A stretch of DNA of 43,956 bases from Streptomyces sp. E2N166 (GTDB taxonomy: Bacteria; Actinomycetota; Actinomycetes; Streptomycetales; Streptomycetaceae), in the NCBI RefSeq assembly GCF_003671715.1, contig NZ_RAIF01000032.1, positions 1,115,272 to 1,159,227 of the forward strand. Reading direction: 5' to 3'. The translations under genes and the position numbers were made by a program. Position 1 is the first letter of the stretch; each line of letters begins with the position of its first letter. The notes below the pieces were generated by a model. It made no database searches, was not told where the DNA came from, and saw nothing but the letters and a program-made list of their open reading frames with translations. Of the stretch, positions 24,000 to 34,929 are shown one piece after another.

Positions 24000-25586
24000 A
24001 TGATCCTTCAGGGCAAGCGGGTCGACCTGCCCCCGGAGCCCGTCGTCCACCGGCGGTTCGAGGCGCACGCCGAGGCGACCCCCGACACCGTCGCCGTCTT
24101 GTGCGCCGGGCACCGGATGACGTACGCGGAGCTGAACGCGGAGGCGAACAGGTTCGCCCACGCCCTGCTGTCCCGCGGACACGGGCGGGGCGCCAAGGTC
24201 GGGATCTGCCTCGACTACTCGATCGACATGCTCGTCGCCGTCCTCGGCACGTTGAAGGCCGGGGCGGCCTACGTGCCGCTCGACCCGGCCTACCCGGAGG
24301 CAAGGCTACGGTTGCTGCTCGGGCAGATCCCGGATCTCGCCCTGATCGTGGCGTCCCCGGCGACGGCCCCGCTGGTCGCGTCGTCCCGCGCCGAGGTCAT
24401 CGACGTCCGCCGGCTGCCCGGCCCTCCGGCCGGCCACCCCGCTACCGGCCCCGACGTCCGTGTCACCGGGGACGACATCTGCTACGCGGTCTTCACCTCC
24501 GGCTCGACCGGGACGCCGAAGCTCACCGCCGTCCGGCACGAGGGCTGGTTCAACCTGCTGAACTGGCTGACGGACGAGTACGGACTGCACCGCGGCTCGC
24601 ACCACCTGGTCGTCAGCGCCTTCGGGTTCGACCTCTCCCAGCGCAGCCTGATGGCTCCGCTCTTCTGCGGCGCCACCCAGCACCTGATGGCGAGCCGGAA
24701 CGTCGACGTGATGATGGCCTACCGCATGCTGACCGAGCACGACATCCGCGTGGTGCACTGCGCCTCCAGCACGCTGTACCTGTTGGTGGACCGGGAGACC
24801 GCGCGGGGCGGTGACGCGCTTGCCCGGCTGGACTACCTGCTGTTCGGCGGCGAGCCGCTGAAGAGCGAACGGATCGCGGACTGGGCGGCGCGCGAGGGCA
24901 CCACGTGCACCCTCCTGCACCAGTACGGTGTCGCCGAGTGCACGGACGTCGCGACCTCCTTCGACCTCGCCGGGCACCGGCCCGGCGACGGGCAGGCGGC
25001 TCCGGTGGGCCGGCCCGTGCACAACACGGACATCCTCCTCCTCGACGAGCAGTTGCGCGGCGTCGCTCCGGGAGAGAGAGGCGAGATCTGCATCGCCGGG
25101 ACCGGCGTCGGCGCGGGCTACCTCAACGGCTCGGGTCCCGAGTCCGAGCGGTTCACTTCGGCCGAGGTCGACGGTGTGCCCCGCCGGCTGTACCGCACGG
25201 GCGACCGCGGCTACGTGACGGAGGCCGGGGACCTGGTCGTCCTGGGCAGGATCGACGCGCAGGTGAAGGTCCGGGGCATGCGCATCGACCCCGCGGACGT
25301 CGAGCGGGCGCTCGGCCGCCTGGCCGGGGTGCGGGAGGCCGCGGTCGTGGTCGCTCCCGCCGAGTCGGGCGAGGCCGAGCTGACCGCGTTCGTCGTGCCG
25401 GACGGGGACGTCCTCGCCGAGGACGAGGTGCGCGAGCGCCTCTTGCGGTCACTGCCGCGGAACATGGTCCCGGCCCGGTTCATCGGCATTCCGCGCATCC
25501 CGCTGAGTCCGCACGGCAAGGTCGACCGCGCGGCGCTGCTCGACGCTTACCGCAACGGCCCCGCCGGCAGCGGCACGGCGGCCTGA
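24000..25586 (+). CDS. stand-alone NRPS adenylation enzyme
   Basis: A 528-residue free A domain that activates an amino (or aryl/keto) acid as AMP ester and loads it on a PCP. It has motifs LTPD-like start, A3 [11 protein letters not shown] near 165, A5 HQYGVAECTD (instead of YGPTE), A7 YRTGDRG, A8 GRIDAQVKVRGMRIDPADVE and A10 Lys507 (SPHGKVDR). A hand alignment to GrsA gives specificity residues D-L-R-C-L-G-Q-D-V-K, which I cannot assign; Asp235 suggests an alpha-amino acid. FDLSQRSLM replaces the common FDxSVWE. The next gene is a free PCP and should be its partner. The ATG at 24000 has GGAG ten bases upstream. Confidence 0.9.
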   Translation: MILQGKRVDLPPEPVVHRRFEAHAEATPDTVAVLCAGHRMTYAELNAEANRFAHALLSRGHGRGAKVGICLDYSIDMLVAVLGTLKAGAAYVPLDPAYPEARLRLLLGQIPDLALIVASPATAPLVASSRAEVIDVRRLPGPPAGHPATGPDVRVTGDDICYAVFTSGSTGTPKLTAVRHEGWFNLLNWLTDEYGLHRGSHHLVVSAFGFDLSQRSLMAPLFCGATQHLMASRNVDVMMAYRMLTEHDIRVVHCASSTLYLLVDRETARGGDALARLDYLLFGGEPLKSERIADWAAREGTTCTLLHQYGVAECTDVATSFDLAGHRPGDGQAAPVGRPVHNTDILLLDEQLRGVAPGERGEICIAGTGVGAGYLNGSGPESERFTSAEVDGVPRRLYRTGDRGYVTEAGDLVVLGRIDAQVKVRGMRIDPADVERALGRLAGVREAAVVVAPAESGEAELTAFVVPDGDVLAEDEVRERLLRSLPRNMVPARFIGIPRIPLSPHGKVDRAALLDAYRNGPAGSGTAA

Positions 25587-25620
25587 TTCGCGGACCGCGA
25601 GGACTACGAGGAGAACGCAA

Positions 25621-25863
25621 ATGATCAGCGACGACGTGCGCGCCATCTGGTGCCGGGAACTCCGGCGCGACCACATAGCGGACGACCAGAACTTCTTCGC
25701 CCTGGGCGGCCAGTCCCTGATCATGGCCAGGATCCAGGGCGCGTTCGCCGACGAGCTGGGCGTCGAGGTGCCCATGGACCGGCTCTTCCTCAACCCGACG
25801 ATCGCCTCGATCTCCGCATACATCGGGTCCCTCGACCCGGTGGCTCCTCCGCATCGGACCTGA
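25621..25863 (+). CDS. stand-alone peptidyl carrier protein
   Basis: An 80-residue PCP with the phosphopantetheine serine at Ser32 in FFALGGQSLIMARIQ. The GGQS variant replaces the common GG(H/D)S. It is followed by helices matching a type II carrier (ELGVEVPMDRLFLNPTIASI). GAGGAGAA precedes the ATG. It lies between the free A domain and a flavoprotein, so it probably holds an aminoacyl thioester while the flavoenzyme modifies it. Confidence 0.92.
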   Translation: MISDDVRAIWCRELRRDHIADDQNFFALGGQSLIMARIQGAFADELGVEVPMDRLFLNPTIASISAYIGSLDPVAPPHRT

Positions 25864-25924
25864 GCGGTGCCCCGTCACTCCGCGTCACTCCGAACAACAG
25901 ACTGCCTGGCAAGAGAGAGGCGCC

Positions 25925-27112
25925 ATGTACGACGTGATTGTCATAGGTGCCCGTTGCGCGGGAGCGCCGACGGCCATGCTCTTCGCACGTCGGGGCTATC
26001 GGGTCCTGCTCCTGGAGAAAGCGCGCTTCCCGCAGGACACCCTGTCCTCGCACTACATCCACCAGCCGGGTGTGGCCCTGCTCAACCAGTGGGGACTACT
26101 CGACGAACTGCGCGCGGCGGGCTGTCGCCCGATTGACCACCAGAGCTACGAGGCGCCCGGTGTCCGCCTGGACGGCTTCTCCCTGCCGGTCGACGGCCAG
26201 CGCACCACGTACGCGCCCCGGCGGTACGTCCTCGACCCGATCCTCGCACGCGGCGCCGTGGCGGCCGGTGCGGAGTTCCGGGAATCCTGCGCCGTCACCG
26301 ACCTGGTCTTCGAGAACGACCGGGTCGTCGGCGTACGGTACACCACGCCCGCCGGGTCCACGGCAACGGAGCGGGCCCTGCTCGTCGTGGGCGCGGACGG
26401 GATGCGGTCGCTGGTGGCACGCAAGGCCGGCGCGCGCAACGTCGTCGAACACCCCCGCCAGACCTGCACCTACTACAGCTACTGGGCCGGGGTGCCCGCG
26501 CACTTCGAGTCCTACGCGCGCCCCGGGCGCTGGATCGGCGTCATCCCGACCAACGACGACCTCACGCTGCTCATGGCCTACTTCCCGCAGGACGAGTTCT
26601 CGGACGTGCGCAAGGCGGTGGAACCCGCCTACCTCGACGCCTTTCGGACCACGGCGCCCGAGCTGTACGAGCGGATGCGGGCGGGCGAGCGCATGGAGCA
26701 GCTCTACGGCACGGGGCACCAGGAGAACTTCTTCCGCAAGGCCTACGGCCCCGGCTGGGCCCTGGTCGGCGACGCGGTGAATCACAAGGACTCCATCACC
26801 GCCCGCGGCATCACCGAGGCGTTCCTCCAGGCCCGGACGCTCACGGAGCACATCGGGGACCGGCTCCACGACCCCGGGGCGCTCGAGGCGGCGCTGGAGC
26901 GGTACGAGGAAGACCTCGACGAGGACCACGCCAGCTTCTACCAGGCCGCCCTGAACGTGGCCGAGCTCAAGCCCGAGGGGCGCACCGAGATGCTCCGGAA
27001 ACTGGTCGGTCATCAGGACCTGATCGACCGGTACTTCTCGACCCTGTCGGGCGCCTGCTCCATCGACGACTTCTACAACACCGACCTGCTGACGCTGCTC
27101 GACCAGAGCTGA
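25925..27112 (+). CDS. FAD-dependent oxidoreductase (monooxygenase/GGR-like fold)
   Basis: A 395-residue flavoprotein with an N-terminal dinucleotide-binding fold ([20 protein letters not shown], residues 3-22, then LLLEK) and the second FAD motif [19 protein letters not shown] near residue 283. It is of the group A monooxygenase/geranylgeranyl reductase superfamily, with no membrane segment. The reaction could be hydroxylation, dehydrogenation or reduction. The tryptophan-halogenase motif WxWxIP is absent. Position after the free A and PCP genes suggests a PCP-bound amino acid as substrate, as in other carrier-bound tailoring systems. Confidence 0.82.
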   Translation: MYDVIVIGARCAGAPTAMLFARRGYRVLLLEKARFPQDTLSSHYIHQPGVALLNQWGLLDELRAAGCRPIDHQSYEAPGVRLDGFSLPVDGQRTTYAPRRYVLDPILARGAVAAGAEFRESCAVTDLVFENDRVVGVRYTTPAGSTATERALLVVGADGMRSLVARKAGARNVVEHPRQTCTYYSYWAGVPAHFESYARPGRWIGVIPTNDDLTLLMAYFPQDEFSDVRKAVEPAYLDAFRTTAPELYERMRAGERMEQLYGTGHQENFFRKAYGPGWALVGDAVNHKDSITARGITEAFLQARTLTEHIGDRLHDPGALEAALERYEEDLDEDHASFYQAALNVAELKPEGRTEMLRKLVGHQDLIDRYFSTLSGACSIDDFYNTDLLTLLDQS

Positions 27113-27156
27113 GTGACGGCTCGCTGCGCGGCGGCCCCGCCGATTTTGGAGAAACA

Positions 27157-30100
27157 ATGATCCCGTTGTCGTTCGCGCAGCGTCGGCTGTGGTTCGTGCA
27201 CCAGTTCGAGGGTCCGTCGTCGACGTACAACGGCGCCTTCGCCCTGCGGCTGACCGGTGACCTGAACGTGGGCGCCCTGGAGTCGGCGCTCCGCGACCTC
27301 GTCGACCGGCACGAGGTCCTGCGCACGGTGATCGCCGAGGACGACGACGGCGTTCCGCATCAGCGGGTGCTGCCGCCGGACACGGCGCCCCTCGCCCTGC
27401 CGGTCGTCGGCGTCGCGCGGGAGGAGGAGCGGGCGGCGGCCGTGCACGAAGCGGCCACCGCCCCCTTCGACCTGGCCGCAGACGTCCCGCTGCGCGCCCG
27501 GCTGCTGCGGTCCGGGCCGCACGAGCACACCCTGGTGATCGTCGCCCACCACATCGCGGTGGACGGGGAGTCGTTCGGGCCGCTGTTCCGTGACCTCGCC
27601 CTCGCCTACGGTGCCCGCCGCGAGGGCCGGGCCCCGGCGTGGGAGCCGCTCGCCGTGCAGTACGCGGACTACACGCTGTGGCAGCGGGACGTGCTCGGCG
27701 ACGAGTCGGATCCTGCCAGCCTGGCCGCCCGCCAACTGGATTACTGGCGACGGACGCTGGCCGATCTGCGGCAGCCGCTGGCCCTGCCCACCGATCGCCC
27801 CCGCCCCAAGGCCGTCGGTCCGCACGGCGACGTGATCCGGTTCACCGTGGAGCCGGAACTGCTCCGGTCCGTGGAGCGACTGGCCACGGAACAGGGCACC
27901 ACCGTGTCGATGGTCATGCACGCGGCACTCGCGGTCCTCCTGCACCACCTCGGCTGCGGCGACGACATCCCGATCGGCGCACCGATCGCCGGCCGCACCG
28001 ACGAGGAGCTGCGCGACCTCGTCGGCTTCTTCGTCAACACCTGGGTGCTGCGCGTCGACCTGTCGGGCGACCCGAACTTCAGGGACCTGCTGGAGCGGGT
28101 ACGGGACACCTCCCTCGCCGCCTACGACAACCAGGACATGCCGTTCGAGCGGCTCGTGGAACTGCTCAACCCCGAACGCTCCGCCGCCTACAACCCGTTC
28201 TTCCAGGTCATGCTCTCCTGGCAGCCGCCCGTGCCGGACCTGGAACTGCCCGGCCTCGGCGTGCGGGCCGAGCGGCTGGAGACGGCGACGGCCAAGTTCG
28301 ACCTGTTCTTCGACATGCTCCCGGACGGCACGGGCGGAGCGCGATGCCGCCTGGAGTACGCCACCGACCTGTTCGACCCCGGTACGGCCGAGTCCCTCGC
28401 GCACCGCTTCGTGCGCGTCGTCCAGCGTCTCGTGGCCGACCCGGGGCAGCGCATCGGCGGGCTCGACGTGCTCGACCCGGCCGAACGGGACCTGCTGCTG
28501 ATCCGGCTCAACGACACGGCGACCGCAGTGCCGGAGGTGACCGTCCCGGGCCTGTTCGAACGCCAGGTGGCCCGTACACCGGACGCCCCGGCCGTCGTGT
28601 GCGACGACCGGACGCTGACCTACCGCGAGCTCGACGACCGGGCCGACGGCATCGCCCGGGAACTCGCCCGACGCGGCGCCGGACCCGAGGACCTGGTGGT
28701 CCTGGCCCTGCCGCGCACCGAGAACCTGGTCGCCGGACTGCTCGGCATCCTCAAGTCCGGCGCCGGCTACCTGCCGATGGACCCCCGGCACCTCGGCGGG
28801 CGGGCCGCGACCGTACTGGCCGAAGCCCGCCCCCGGTTCGTCGTCACGGACACCGCGACGGCCGCAGCCCTGCCGCCCCACGCCATGGCGGTCGTCGACC
28901 TCGACCGCCGCGCGGAGTGGGACGCGTTTGGACCGGCACCCGGCCGGACCGGCACGCCGCACCCGGACAACCTGGCGTACGTGATGTACACCTCCGGCTC
29001 CACGGGCACGCCGAAGGGCGCGGCCATCACCCACCGCAACGTCGTCAACGGCGTGCGGGCGCTGGCCCGCGTGCTCGACGCGCCGGCCGGCTTCCGGATG
29101 CTGGCCGGCACCTCGGTCAACTTCGACGTCTCGGTCTTCGAGCTGCTCTCCACCCTGACCACCGGCGGCACGGCCGAGATCGTGCCGGACGTGCTGGCCC
29201 TCGTCGAGCGCGGCGGCTGGGACGGCCAGGTGATCAGCGCGGTGCCATCGGTCCTCGCGGAACTGGTCGGCCATCTGGACCGGATGAGCGGCGTGCGCAC
29301 CGTCGTCTTCGCGGGCGACGTCCTCCCCGCCGCCCTCGTCGGCCAGGTGCGCGAGGCCCTCCCCGGCGTACAGGTGGTGAACTCCTACGGCCAGAGCGAG
29401 AGCTTCTACGCCACGACGTTCTCCCTCACCGCGGCCCAGCAGGTGCCGCAGGGCGACGTCGCCCCCATCGGCACGCCCCTGGACAACATGCGCGCCTACG
29501 TCCTCGGCCCCGGGCTCGCCCCGGTGCCTCGGGGGGTGACCGGGGAGCTGTACGTGGTGGGGACCTGCCTCGGCCGCGGCTACCACGGCCGCCCGGGCAT
29601 CACGGCCGAACGGTACGTGGCCAGCCCGTTCGGCCCGCCGGGCGAGCGGATGTACCGCACGGGCGACCTCGCCCGCTGGAGCGCGCGCGGCGAGCTGGAG
29701 TGCCTGGGCCGGGCCGACGGCCAGGTGAAGGTGCGCGGCTTCCGCATCGAGACCGCCGAGGTCGAGGCCGCGTGCCTGCAGCACCCGGGAATCAGCCAAG
29801 CCGTGGTGATCGGCAGGGACGCGCCGTCGGGCGGTCGGCGGCTCGTCGCGTACGTGGTGCACACCGGCGAGGGAGCCGTCGGCGACGACGGCGCCGGCGG
29901 CATCGGCGACGTGGACGTGATGGCCGGAGCCTCACCCGCCGAGCTGCGCCGGTTCGTCGCGGCACGGCTGCCCGACTACATGGTGCCGTCGGCGTTCGTG
30001 GCGCTCGGCCGGATGCCGCTCGGCCCGACCGGCAAGCTCGACCGCTCCGCGCTGCCCGAACCCGAGTTCACCGGGGAGACCTACCGGGAGCCGCGCACCG

Positions 30101-33100
30101 AGGCCGAGGCCGTCATCACCGCCGCGTACGCCGACGTGCTCGGGGTGGAACGCGTCGGCGCCGACGACGACTTCTTCGCGGTGGGCGGGGACAGCCTGCG
30201 GTCCATCCAGGTGGTGGCGCGGGCCCGGGCCCGCGGCCTGGACCTCACCACGCGAGAGATCTTCGAGTGCCGCACGGCGGCCCGCCTCGCCGAGGTGGCG
30301 TCCGCCCGCCGGGACCGCACCCCCGCCCTCGCCGAGGACGAGGACGGCGGCGTCGGGCCGATGCCCCTGCCACCGGTGGCCCGGCACGTCTTCGAACACG
30401 GCGGCGGCATCGACCGGTTCGCCATGGCGATGACGCTCGAACTGCCCGCCGGCATCGACGAGCAGAAACTCGCCGCGACGCTCGACGCCGTGCTCGACCG
30501 GCACGATCTGTTGCGCGCGCGGCTGGTGCGCGGCCCCGAACCCGCCCTCCTGGCACGCCCCAGGGGCACCGTACGGGCGGCGGACCTGATCCACCGGGTG
30601 CCCTGCGACGGCCACTGGGACGAGCCGGCCGCGCTGCGGGCGGCCAGGGCGGAGCTGGACGCGGCGGCCGGGCGCCTCGACCCGGAGGCCGGGATCCTGG
30701 TGGACGCCGTCTGGTTCGCCGCACCGTCGGGAGCGGGGAGACTGCTGTTGGTCGTGCACCACCTGGTGGTGGACGGAGTCTCCTGGCGCATCATCATGGC
30801 GGACCTCGCCGAGGCGTGGCAACGGATCCGGGCCGACCGGACCCCCGGCCTGCCCGAGGTCGGCACGTCCGCCCGACGCTGGGCGGCGGCGCTTCAGGAG
30901 GAGGCGCACTCCGAGCAGCGGGAGGAGGAACTCCCTTACTGGCTGGACCTGCTGGAGACGCCAGACCCGCCGATCGGCACCCGGCCCTTCGACCCGGCGG
31001 TGGACGTGATGGCCACCGTCGACAACGTGCGGGTGGAGCTGCCCGCCGACGTCACCGAGTCGGTCCTGACCACCCTGCCCGCGGCGTACCGGGGCACCGC
31101 CACCGACGTGCTGCTCGCCGCCCTGGCGTTGGCGGTGGACCGCTGGCGTGGCGCGGACCGCCCCACGCCGGTCCGCCTGGAGGGACACGGCCGCGAGACG
31201 GAACTCGTCCCGGGAGCCGACCTCTCGCGGACCGTCGGGTGGTTCACCAGCATGCACCCGGCCCGGATCGACGTAAGGGGAGTGCGGTGGGCCGAGGTGC
31301 TGGCGGGCGGCCCTGCGGCCGGGGCCGCGATCAAGCGGGTGAAGGAGCAGTTGCGCGCCGTCCCCGACAAGGGCATGGGATACGGGCTGCTGCGCCACCT
31401 CAACGCCGACACGGCCGGGCAGCTCTCCGGATACCCGGCACCGCAGATCGGGTTCAACTACCTCGGCCGGATCTCCGGCGCCGACGTGCCCGAGGAACTG
31501 CGCGCGGACGGCTGGGGTCCGTCGCCCTGGTCCACCGAGCTGGTCCCGGCACCCGACCCGGACCTGCCCGCGCTGTCCGTGCTGGAGGTCAACTCGGTCG
31601 CCACGGACGGTGCCGACGGCCAGCGGCTGCAGACCGCCTTCATGTTCGCCACGGGCGTCCTGTCCCGTGAGCGGGCCGCGGAGCTGGCCCGGTTGTGGGT
31701 GGAGGCGCTGCACGGCATGGCCCGGCACGCCACCCGCCCAGAGGCCGGCGGTCTCACCCCCGCCGACGCACCGCTGGTCGCGGTGGGACAGGACGAGATC
31801 GAGACCTGGGAACAGCACTACGGCCGGCTCACCGAGGTGTGGCCACAGGCCCCGGGACAGTCCGGCATCCAGTTCCAGGCCGCGCTCGCGGACGGCTCCT
31901 TCGACGTCTACCACATGCAGTTCGTGCTGCACTTGTCCGGCCCGGTGGACTCCGAGCGCATGCGCGCGGCCGGACAGGCCCTGCTCGACCGCTACCCGAA
32001 CCTGCGGTCGGCGTTTGTCACCGCGGCCGGGGGCGACCCCGTGCAGGTCGTACCGGAACACGTCCGGCTGCCCTGGCGGCACATCGACCTGTCCGGTCGG
32101 GACGCGGCCGAGACGGACGCGGCGCTCGAGAGGACCCTCGCCGAGGACCGGGCCGACCGCCTCGACCCCGCCCGCCCCCCGCTGTTCCGCCTCGCCCTGC
32201 TCACCTACGGGCCGGCGCAGGCCAAGCTGATCATCACCGCCCACCACACCCTGTTCGACGGCTGGTCCTCCCCGGTGGTGATCACGGACCTGGTCCGGCT
32301 CTACGCCGGCAGCGAGGAGCTCGCCCCGGTCCGCAGCTACGGCGACTACCTGACGTGGCTGTCCACCCGGGACCGGGAGGCGGCGGCCGCCGGATGGGCC
32401 GCGGCGCTCGACGGATTCGACCAGCCGACCCTCGTCGCCCCCAACGCCCCGCTCCAGCAGGACGTGTCCGCCCTCGGCCGCATCGAGGTGCCCCTGTCCA
32501 TCGACAAGGGCCGCGGACTCGCCCGGCGCGCCTCGGAGCTCGGCGTCACCCTCAACACCCTCCTCCAGGGAGCCTGGGGAATCCTGCTGTCCACGCTCAC
32601 CGGGCAGCAGGACGTGGTGTTCGGAGCCGCCGTCAACGGCCGTCCGGCGGACGTACCGGGCTCGGACGGGATGGTCGGCCTGTTCATCAACACCCTGCCG
32701 ACCCGGGTGACGATCCGGCCGGACCGCAGCGTGGGCGACCTCGTCACCGACCTCCAGGACCGGCAGACCGCGCTGCTCGACCACCACCACCTCGGCCTCG
32801 CCGACATCCAGCGCGGCGCCGGGCTGCCCGCCCTGTTCGACACGATCGTCGTCTTCGAGAACTACCCCGTCGACCGCGAGGGCATCGTCGACGCCAACCT
32901 CGCGGCCGGCTTCACCATCGACGCCATCCGCCCCTTCGCCGGCTCCCACTACCCCCTCACCCTCAACGCCTCCGACCCCTACCTGCGGCTCTCCCTCGAC
33001 TACCAGAACAACCTCTACGACCGCGCGGACGCCGAGGCCATCGCCGCCCGGCTGGTCCGGATCCTCGACCAGCTGCACGACGATCCGCTGCTGCCGGTGC

Positions 33101-34929
33101 GCGTGGTGGAGGTGTTGTCGGTGGAGGAGCGGGAGTGGTTGGTGCGGGGGGTGAACGACACGGCGGTCGCCGTGGAGCCGGGCACCTTGCCGGGGGCGTT
33201 CGAGGCGCAGGTGGTGCGTGATCCGGATCGGGTGGCGGTGATCGCGGAGGGGGAGTCGCTGAGTTACGGGGAGCTGAACCGGCGGGCGAACCGGTTGGCG
33301 CACTGGCTGGTGGAGCGGGGTGCGGGGCCGGAGCGGCTGGTGGCGGTGCGGGTGCCGCGGTCGGTGGATCTGCTGGTGGCGGTGTATGCGGTGGTGAAGT
33401 CGGGGGCGGCGTACGTGCCCTTGGACACGGATCTGCCCGAGGACCGGGTGCGGCATGTGCTGGACAGTGCGCGGCCGTTGCTGGTGCTGGAGGAGGGGCT
33501 GCCGGATGTGTCGGGGTATCCGGAGTGGGATCCGGTGCGGGAGTTGGTGCCGGATCATGCGGCGTACGTGATCTACACGTCGGGTTCGACCGGTGGTCCC
33601 AAGGGGGTGCCGGTGGCGCATCGGTCGATCATGAACCGGATCCGGTGGGGTCTCGACCACTTCGACGTCGGCGTCGAGGACCGGGTGCTGCTGAGCACGT
33701 CGGCGAGTTTCGACGTGTCGGTGCCGGAACTCTTCGCGCCGCTGCAGGTCGGCGCGGCGGTGGTGGTCTCGCGCCCCGACGGGCGCCGGGACCCCGCCTA
33801 CCTGGCCGAGCTGATCCAGCGCGAGCGGGTGACCGGCGCCGACTTCGTGCCGTCCCTGCTGTCCGCCTTCGTCGCCGAACCGCTGGCCAAGCAGTGCACC
33901 AGCCTGCGCTGGATCGAGGTCGCCGGAGAGGCCTTCCCGGCCGAACTCGCCAACCGCTTCACCGAACTGCTGCCCGGCTGCTCCGCCCACAACCTCTACG
34001 GACCCACCGAGGCGTCGGTGGAGGTCACCGGATGGCAGCACGTCCCGGGCTCCGACCGGGTGCCGATCGGCGCGCCCATCTGGAACACCCAGGTCTACGT
34101 CCTGGACGCGATGCTGCGCCCCGTCCCGCCCGGCGTCGCCGGCGACTTCTACCTCGCCGGGGCCGGACTGGCCCGCGGCTACCTGGGACAGACTCCGCTG
34201 ACCGCGCAACGGTTCGTGGCCTGCCCCTGGGGCGCACCGGGCACGCGGATGTACCGCACCGGTGATGTCGCCCGGTGGAACGAGGACGGCCAGGTCGAGT
34301 ACCTCGGCCGCAGCGACTTCCAGGTCAAGGTCCGCGGCTTCCGCATCGAACTGGGCGAGGTGGAGGCGACGCTGACCGCGCACCCCGGCATCGACAGCGC
34401 GGTCGTCGTGGTCCGTGAGGACCGCGCCGGCGACCAGCGGCTGGTCGGGTACGTCGTACCGGCCGGCGGGAGCGACCCGTCCGCCCTCGACACCGCGACC
34501 CTCACGGAATCGGTGCGCGAGCGCCTGCCGGAGTACATGGTCCCCTCCGCGATCGTCCCGCTCGCCGCGTTCCCCGCGACACCGAGCGGGAAGCTCGACC
34601 GCGGTGCCCTGCCCGCGCCCGGCCACACCGAGGCCCCGGTGGGACGAGGACCGCGCACCCCCGACGAGGAGGTCCTCTGCCGGCTCTTCGCCGACCTGCT
34701 CGGTGTGGACGAGGTCGGCGTCGACGCCGACTTCTTCGACCAGGGCGGGCACTCACTGCTGGCCACCCGGCTGGTCGGCCGCATCCGTTCCGAGTTCGAC
34801 GTCGACGTGAAGGTCACCACGGTGTTCCGCAATCCGACCGTCGCCCAACTGGCGGGCCGGATCCGGAAGCTGACCCGGTCGAGCCGTCCCCGACTGCGCC
34901 AGATGACCGTAGAGGAGAACCGTCGATGA
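27157..34929 (+). CDS. NRPS, two modules: C-A-PCP-E-C-A-PCP
   Basis: A 2590-residue synthetase. C1 about 1-450 (active site HHIAVDG at 131). A1 about 465-960 (A3 [11 protein letters not shown] at 611). PCP1 Ser1013 (GGDSLRS, as expected before an E domain). E about 1065-1500 ([10 protein letters not shown] at 1201, [15 protein letters not shown]). C2 about 1525-1970 (HHTLFDGW at 1696, expected DCL type after E). A2 about 1985-2480 ([11 protein letters not shown] at 2140). PCP2 Ser2533 ([10 protein letters not shown]). Hand-read A-domain codes: A1 D-V-F-S-V-A-S-F-Y-K and A2 D-V-P-D-E-A-L-V-E-K. Neither is one I can assign; the acidic residues in A2 could suit a basic side chain. It therefore adds a D-residue then an L-residue. 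The stop overlaps the next start (ATGA). TTTTGGAGA precedes the start codon. Confidence 0.95.
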   Translation: MIPLSFAQRRLWFVHQFEGPSSTYNGAFALRLTGDLNVGALESALRDLVDRHEVLRTVIAEDDDGVPHQRVLPPDTAPLALPVVGVAREEERAAAVHEAATAPFDLAADVPLRARLLRSGPHEHTLVIVAHHIAVDGESFGPLFRDLALAYGARREGRAPAWEPLAVQYADYTLWQRDVLGDESDPASLAARQLDYWRRTLADLRQPLALPTDRPRPKAVGPHGDVIRFTVEPELLRSVERLATEQGTTVSMVMHAALAVLLHHLGCGDDIPIGAPIAGRTDEELRDLVGFFVNTWVLRVDLSGDPNFRDLLERVRDTSLAAYDNQDMPFERLVELLNPERSAAYNPFFQVMLSWQPPVPDLELPGLGVRAERLETATAKFDLFFDMLPDGTGGARCRLEYATDLFDPGTAESLAHRFVRVVQRLVADPGQRIGGLDVLDPAERDLLLIRLNDTATAVPEVTVPGLFERQVARTPDAPAVVCDDRTLTYRELDDRADGIARELARRGAGPEDLVVLALPRTENLVAGLLGILKSGAGYLPMDPRHLGGRAATVLAEARPRFVVTDTATAAALPPHAMAVVDLDRRAEWDAFGPAPGRTGTPHPDNLAYVMYTSGSTGTPKGAAITHRNVVNGVRALARVLDAPAGFRMLAGTSVNFDVSVFELLSTLTTGGTAEIVPDVLALVERGGWDGQVISAVPSVLAELVGHLDRMSGVRTVVFAGDVLPAALVGQVREALPGVQVVNSYGQSESFYATTFSLTAAQQVPQGDVAPIGTPLDNMRAYVLGPGLAPVPRGVTGELYVVGTCLGRGYHGRPGITAERYVASPFGPPGERMYRTGDLARWSARGELECLGRADGQVKVRGFRIETAEVEAACLQHPGISQAVVIGRDAPSGGRRLVAYVVHTGEGAVGDDGAGGIGDVDVMAGASPAELRRFVAARLPDYMVPSAFVALGRMPLGPTGKLDRSALPEPEFTGETYREPRTEAEAVITAAYADVLGVERVGADDDFFAVGGDSLRSIQVVARARARGLDLTTREIFECRTAARLAEVASARRDRTPALAEDEDGGVGPMPLPPVARHVFEHGGGIDRFAMAMTLELPAGIDEQKLAATLDAVLDRHDLLRARLVRGPEPALLARPRGTVRAADLIHRVPCDGHWDEPAALRAARAELDAAAGRLDPEAGILVDAVWFAAPSGAGRLLLVVHHLVVDGVSWRIIMADLAEAWQRIRADRTPGLPEVGTSARRWAAALQEEAHSEQREEELPYWLDLLETPDPPIGTRPFDPAVDVMATVDNVRVELPADVTESVLTTLPAAYRGTATDVLLAALALAVDRWRGADRPTPVRLEGHGRETELVPGADLSRTVGWFTSMHPARIDVRGVRWAEVLAGGPAAGAAIKRVKEQLRAVPDKGMGYGLLRHLNADTAGQLSGYPAPQIGFNYLGRISGADVPEELRADGWGPSPWSTELVPAPDPDLPALSVLEVNSVATDGADGQRLQTAFMFATGVLSRERAAELARLWVEALHGMARHATRPEAGGLTPADAPLVAVGQDEIETWEQHYGRLTEVWPQAPGQSGIQFQAALADGSFDVYHMQFVLHLSGPVDSERMRAAGQALLDRYPNLRSAFVTAAGGDPVQVVPEHVRLPWRHIDLSGRDAAETDAALERTLAEDRADRLDPARPPLFRLALLTYGPAQAKLIITAHHTLFDGWSSPVVITDLVRLYAGSEELAPVRSYGDYLTWLSTRDREAAAAGWAAALDGFDQPTLVAPNAPLQQDVSALGRIEVPLSIDKGRGLARRASELGVTLNTLLQGAWGILLSTLTGQQDVVFGAAVNGRPADVPGSDGMVGLFINTLPTRVTIRPDRSVGDLVTDLQDRQTALLDHHHLGLADIQRGAGLPALFDTIVVFENYPVDREGIVDANLAAGFTIDAIRPFAGSHYPLTLNASDPYLRLSLDYQNNLYDRADAEAIAARLVRILDQLHDDPLLPVRVVEVLSVEEREWLVRGVNDTAVAVEPGTLPGAFEAQVVRDPDRVAVIAEGESLSYGELNRRANRLAHWLVERGAGPERLVAVRVPRSVDLLVAVYAVVKSGAAYVPLDTDLPEDRVRHVLDSARPLLVLEEGLPDVSGYPEWDPVRELVPDHAAYVIYTSGSTGGPKGVPVAHRSIMNRIRWGLDHFDVGVEDRVLLSTSASFDVSVPELFAPLQVGAAVVVSRPDGRRDPAYLAELIQRERVTGADFVPSLLSAFVAEPLAKQCTSLRWIEVAGEAFPAELANRFTELLPGCSAHNLYGPTEASVEVTGWQHVPGSDRVPIGAPIWNTQVYVLDAMLRPVPPGVAGDFYLAGAGLARGYLGQTPLTAQRFVACPWGAPGTRMYRTGDVARWNEDGQVEYLGRSDFQVKVRGFRIELGEVEATLTAHPGIDSAVVVVREDRAGDQRLVGYVVPAGGSDPSALDTATLTESVRERLPEYMVPSAIVPLAAFPATPSGKLDRGALPAPGHTEAPVGRGPRTPDEEVLCRLFADLLGVDEVGVDADFFDQGGHSLLATRLVGRIRSEFDVDVKVTTVFRNPTVAQLAGRIRKLTRSSRPRLRQMTVEENRR

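Noticed and set aside
24000..27112. Pyrrole-2-carboxylate pathway (proline A domain, PCP, dehydrogenase)
   Set aside because: The A-domain code is not proline-like and the adjacent flavoprotein is not of the acyl-CoA dehydrogenase type. The acyl-CoA dehydrogenase at 16585-17745 is in another operon, so the idea is weak though not excluded.
25925..27112. Flavin-dependent halogenase
   Set aside because: The FAD fold is shared, but the WxWxIP motif and the halogenase lysine region are not visible.
27157..28500. Starter (lipo-initiation) condensation domain at the start of the first NRPS
   Set aside because: Its N-terminal sequence and HHIAVDG region closely resemble the LCL-like C domains at the starts of the next two subunits. 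Acylation may occur at another module outside the window.
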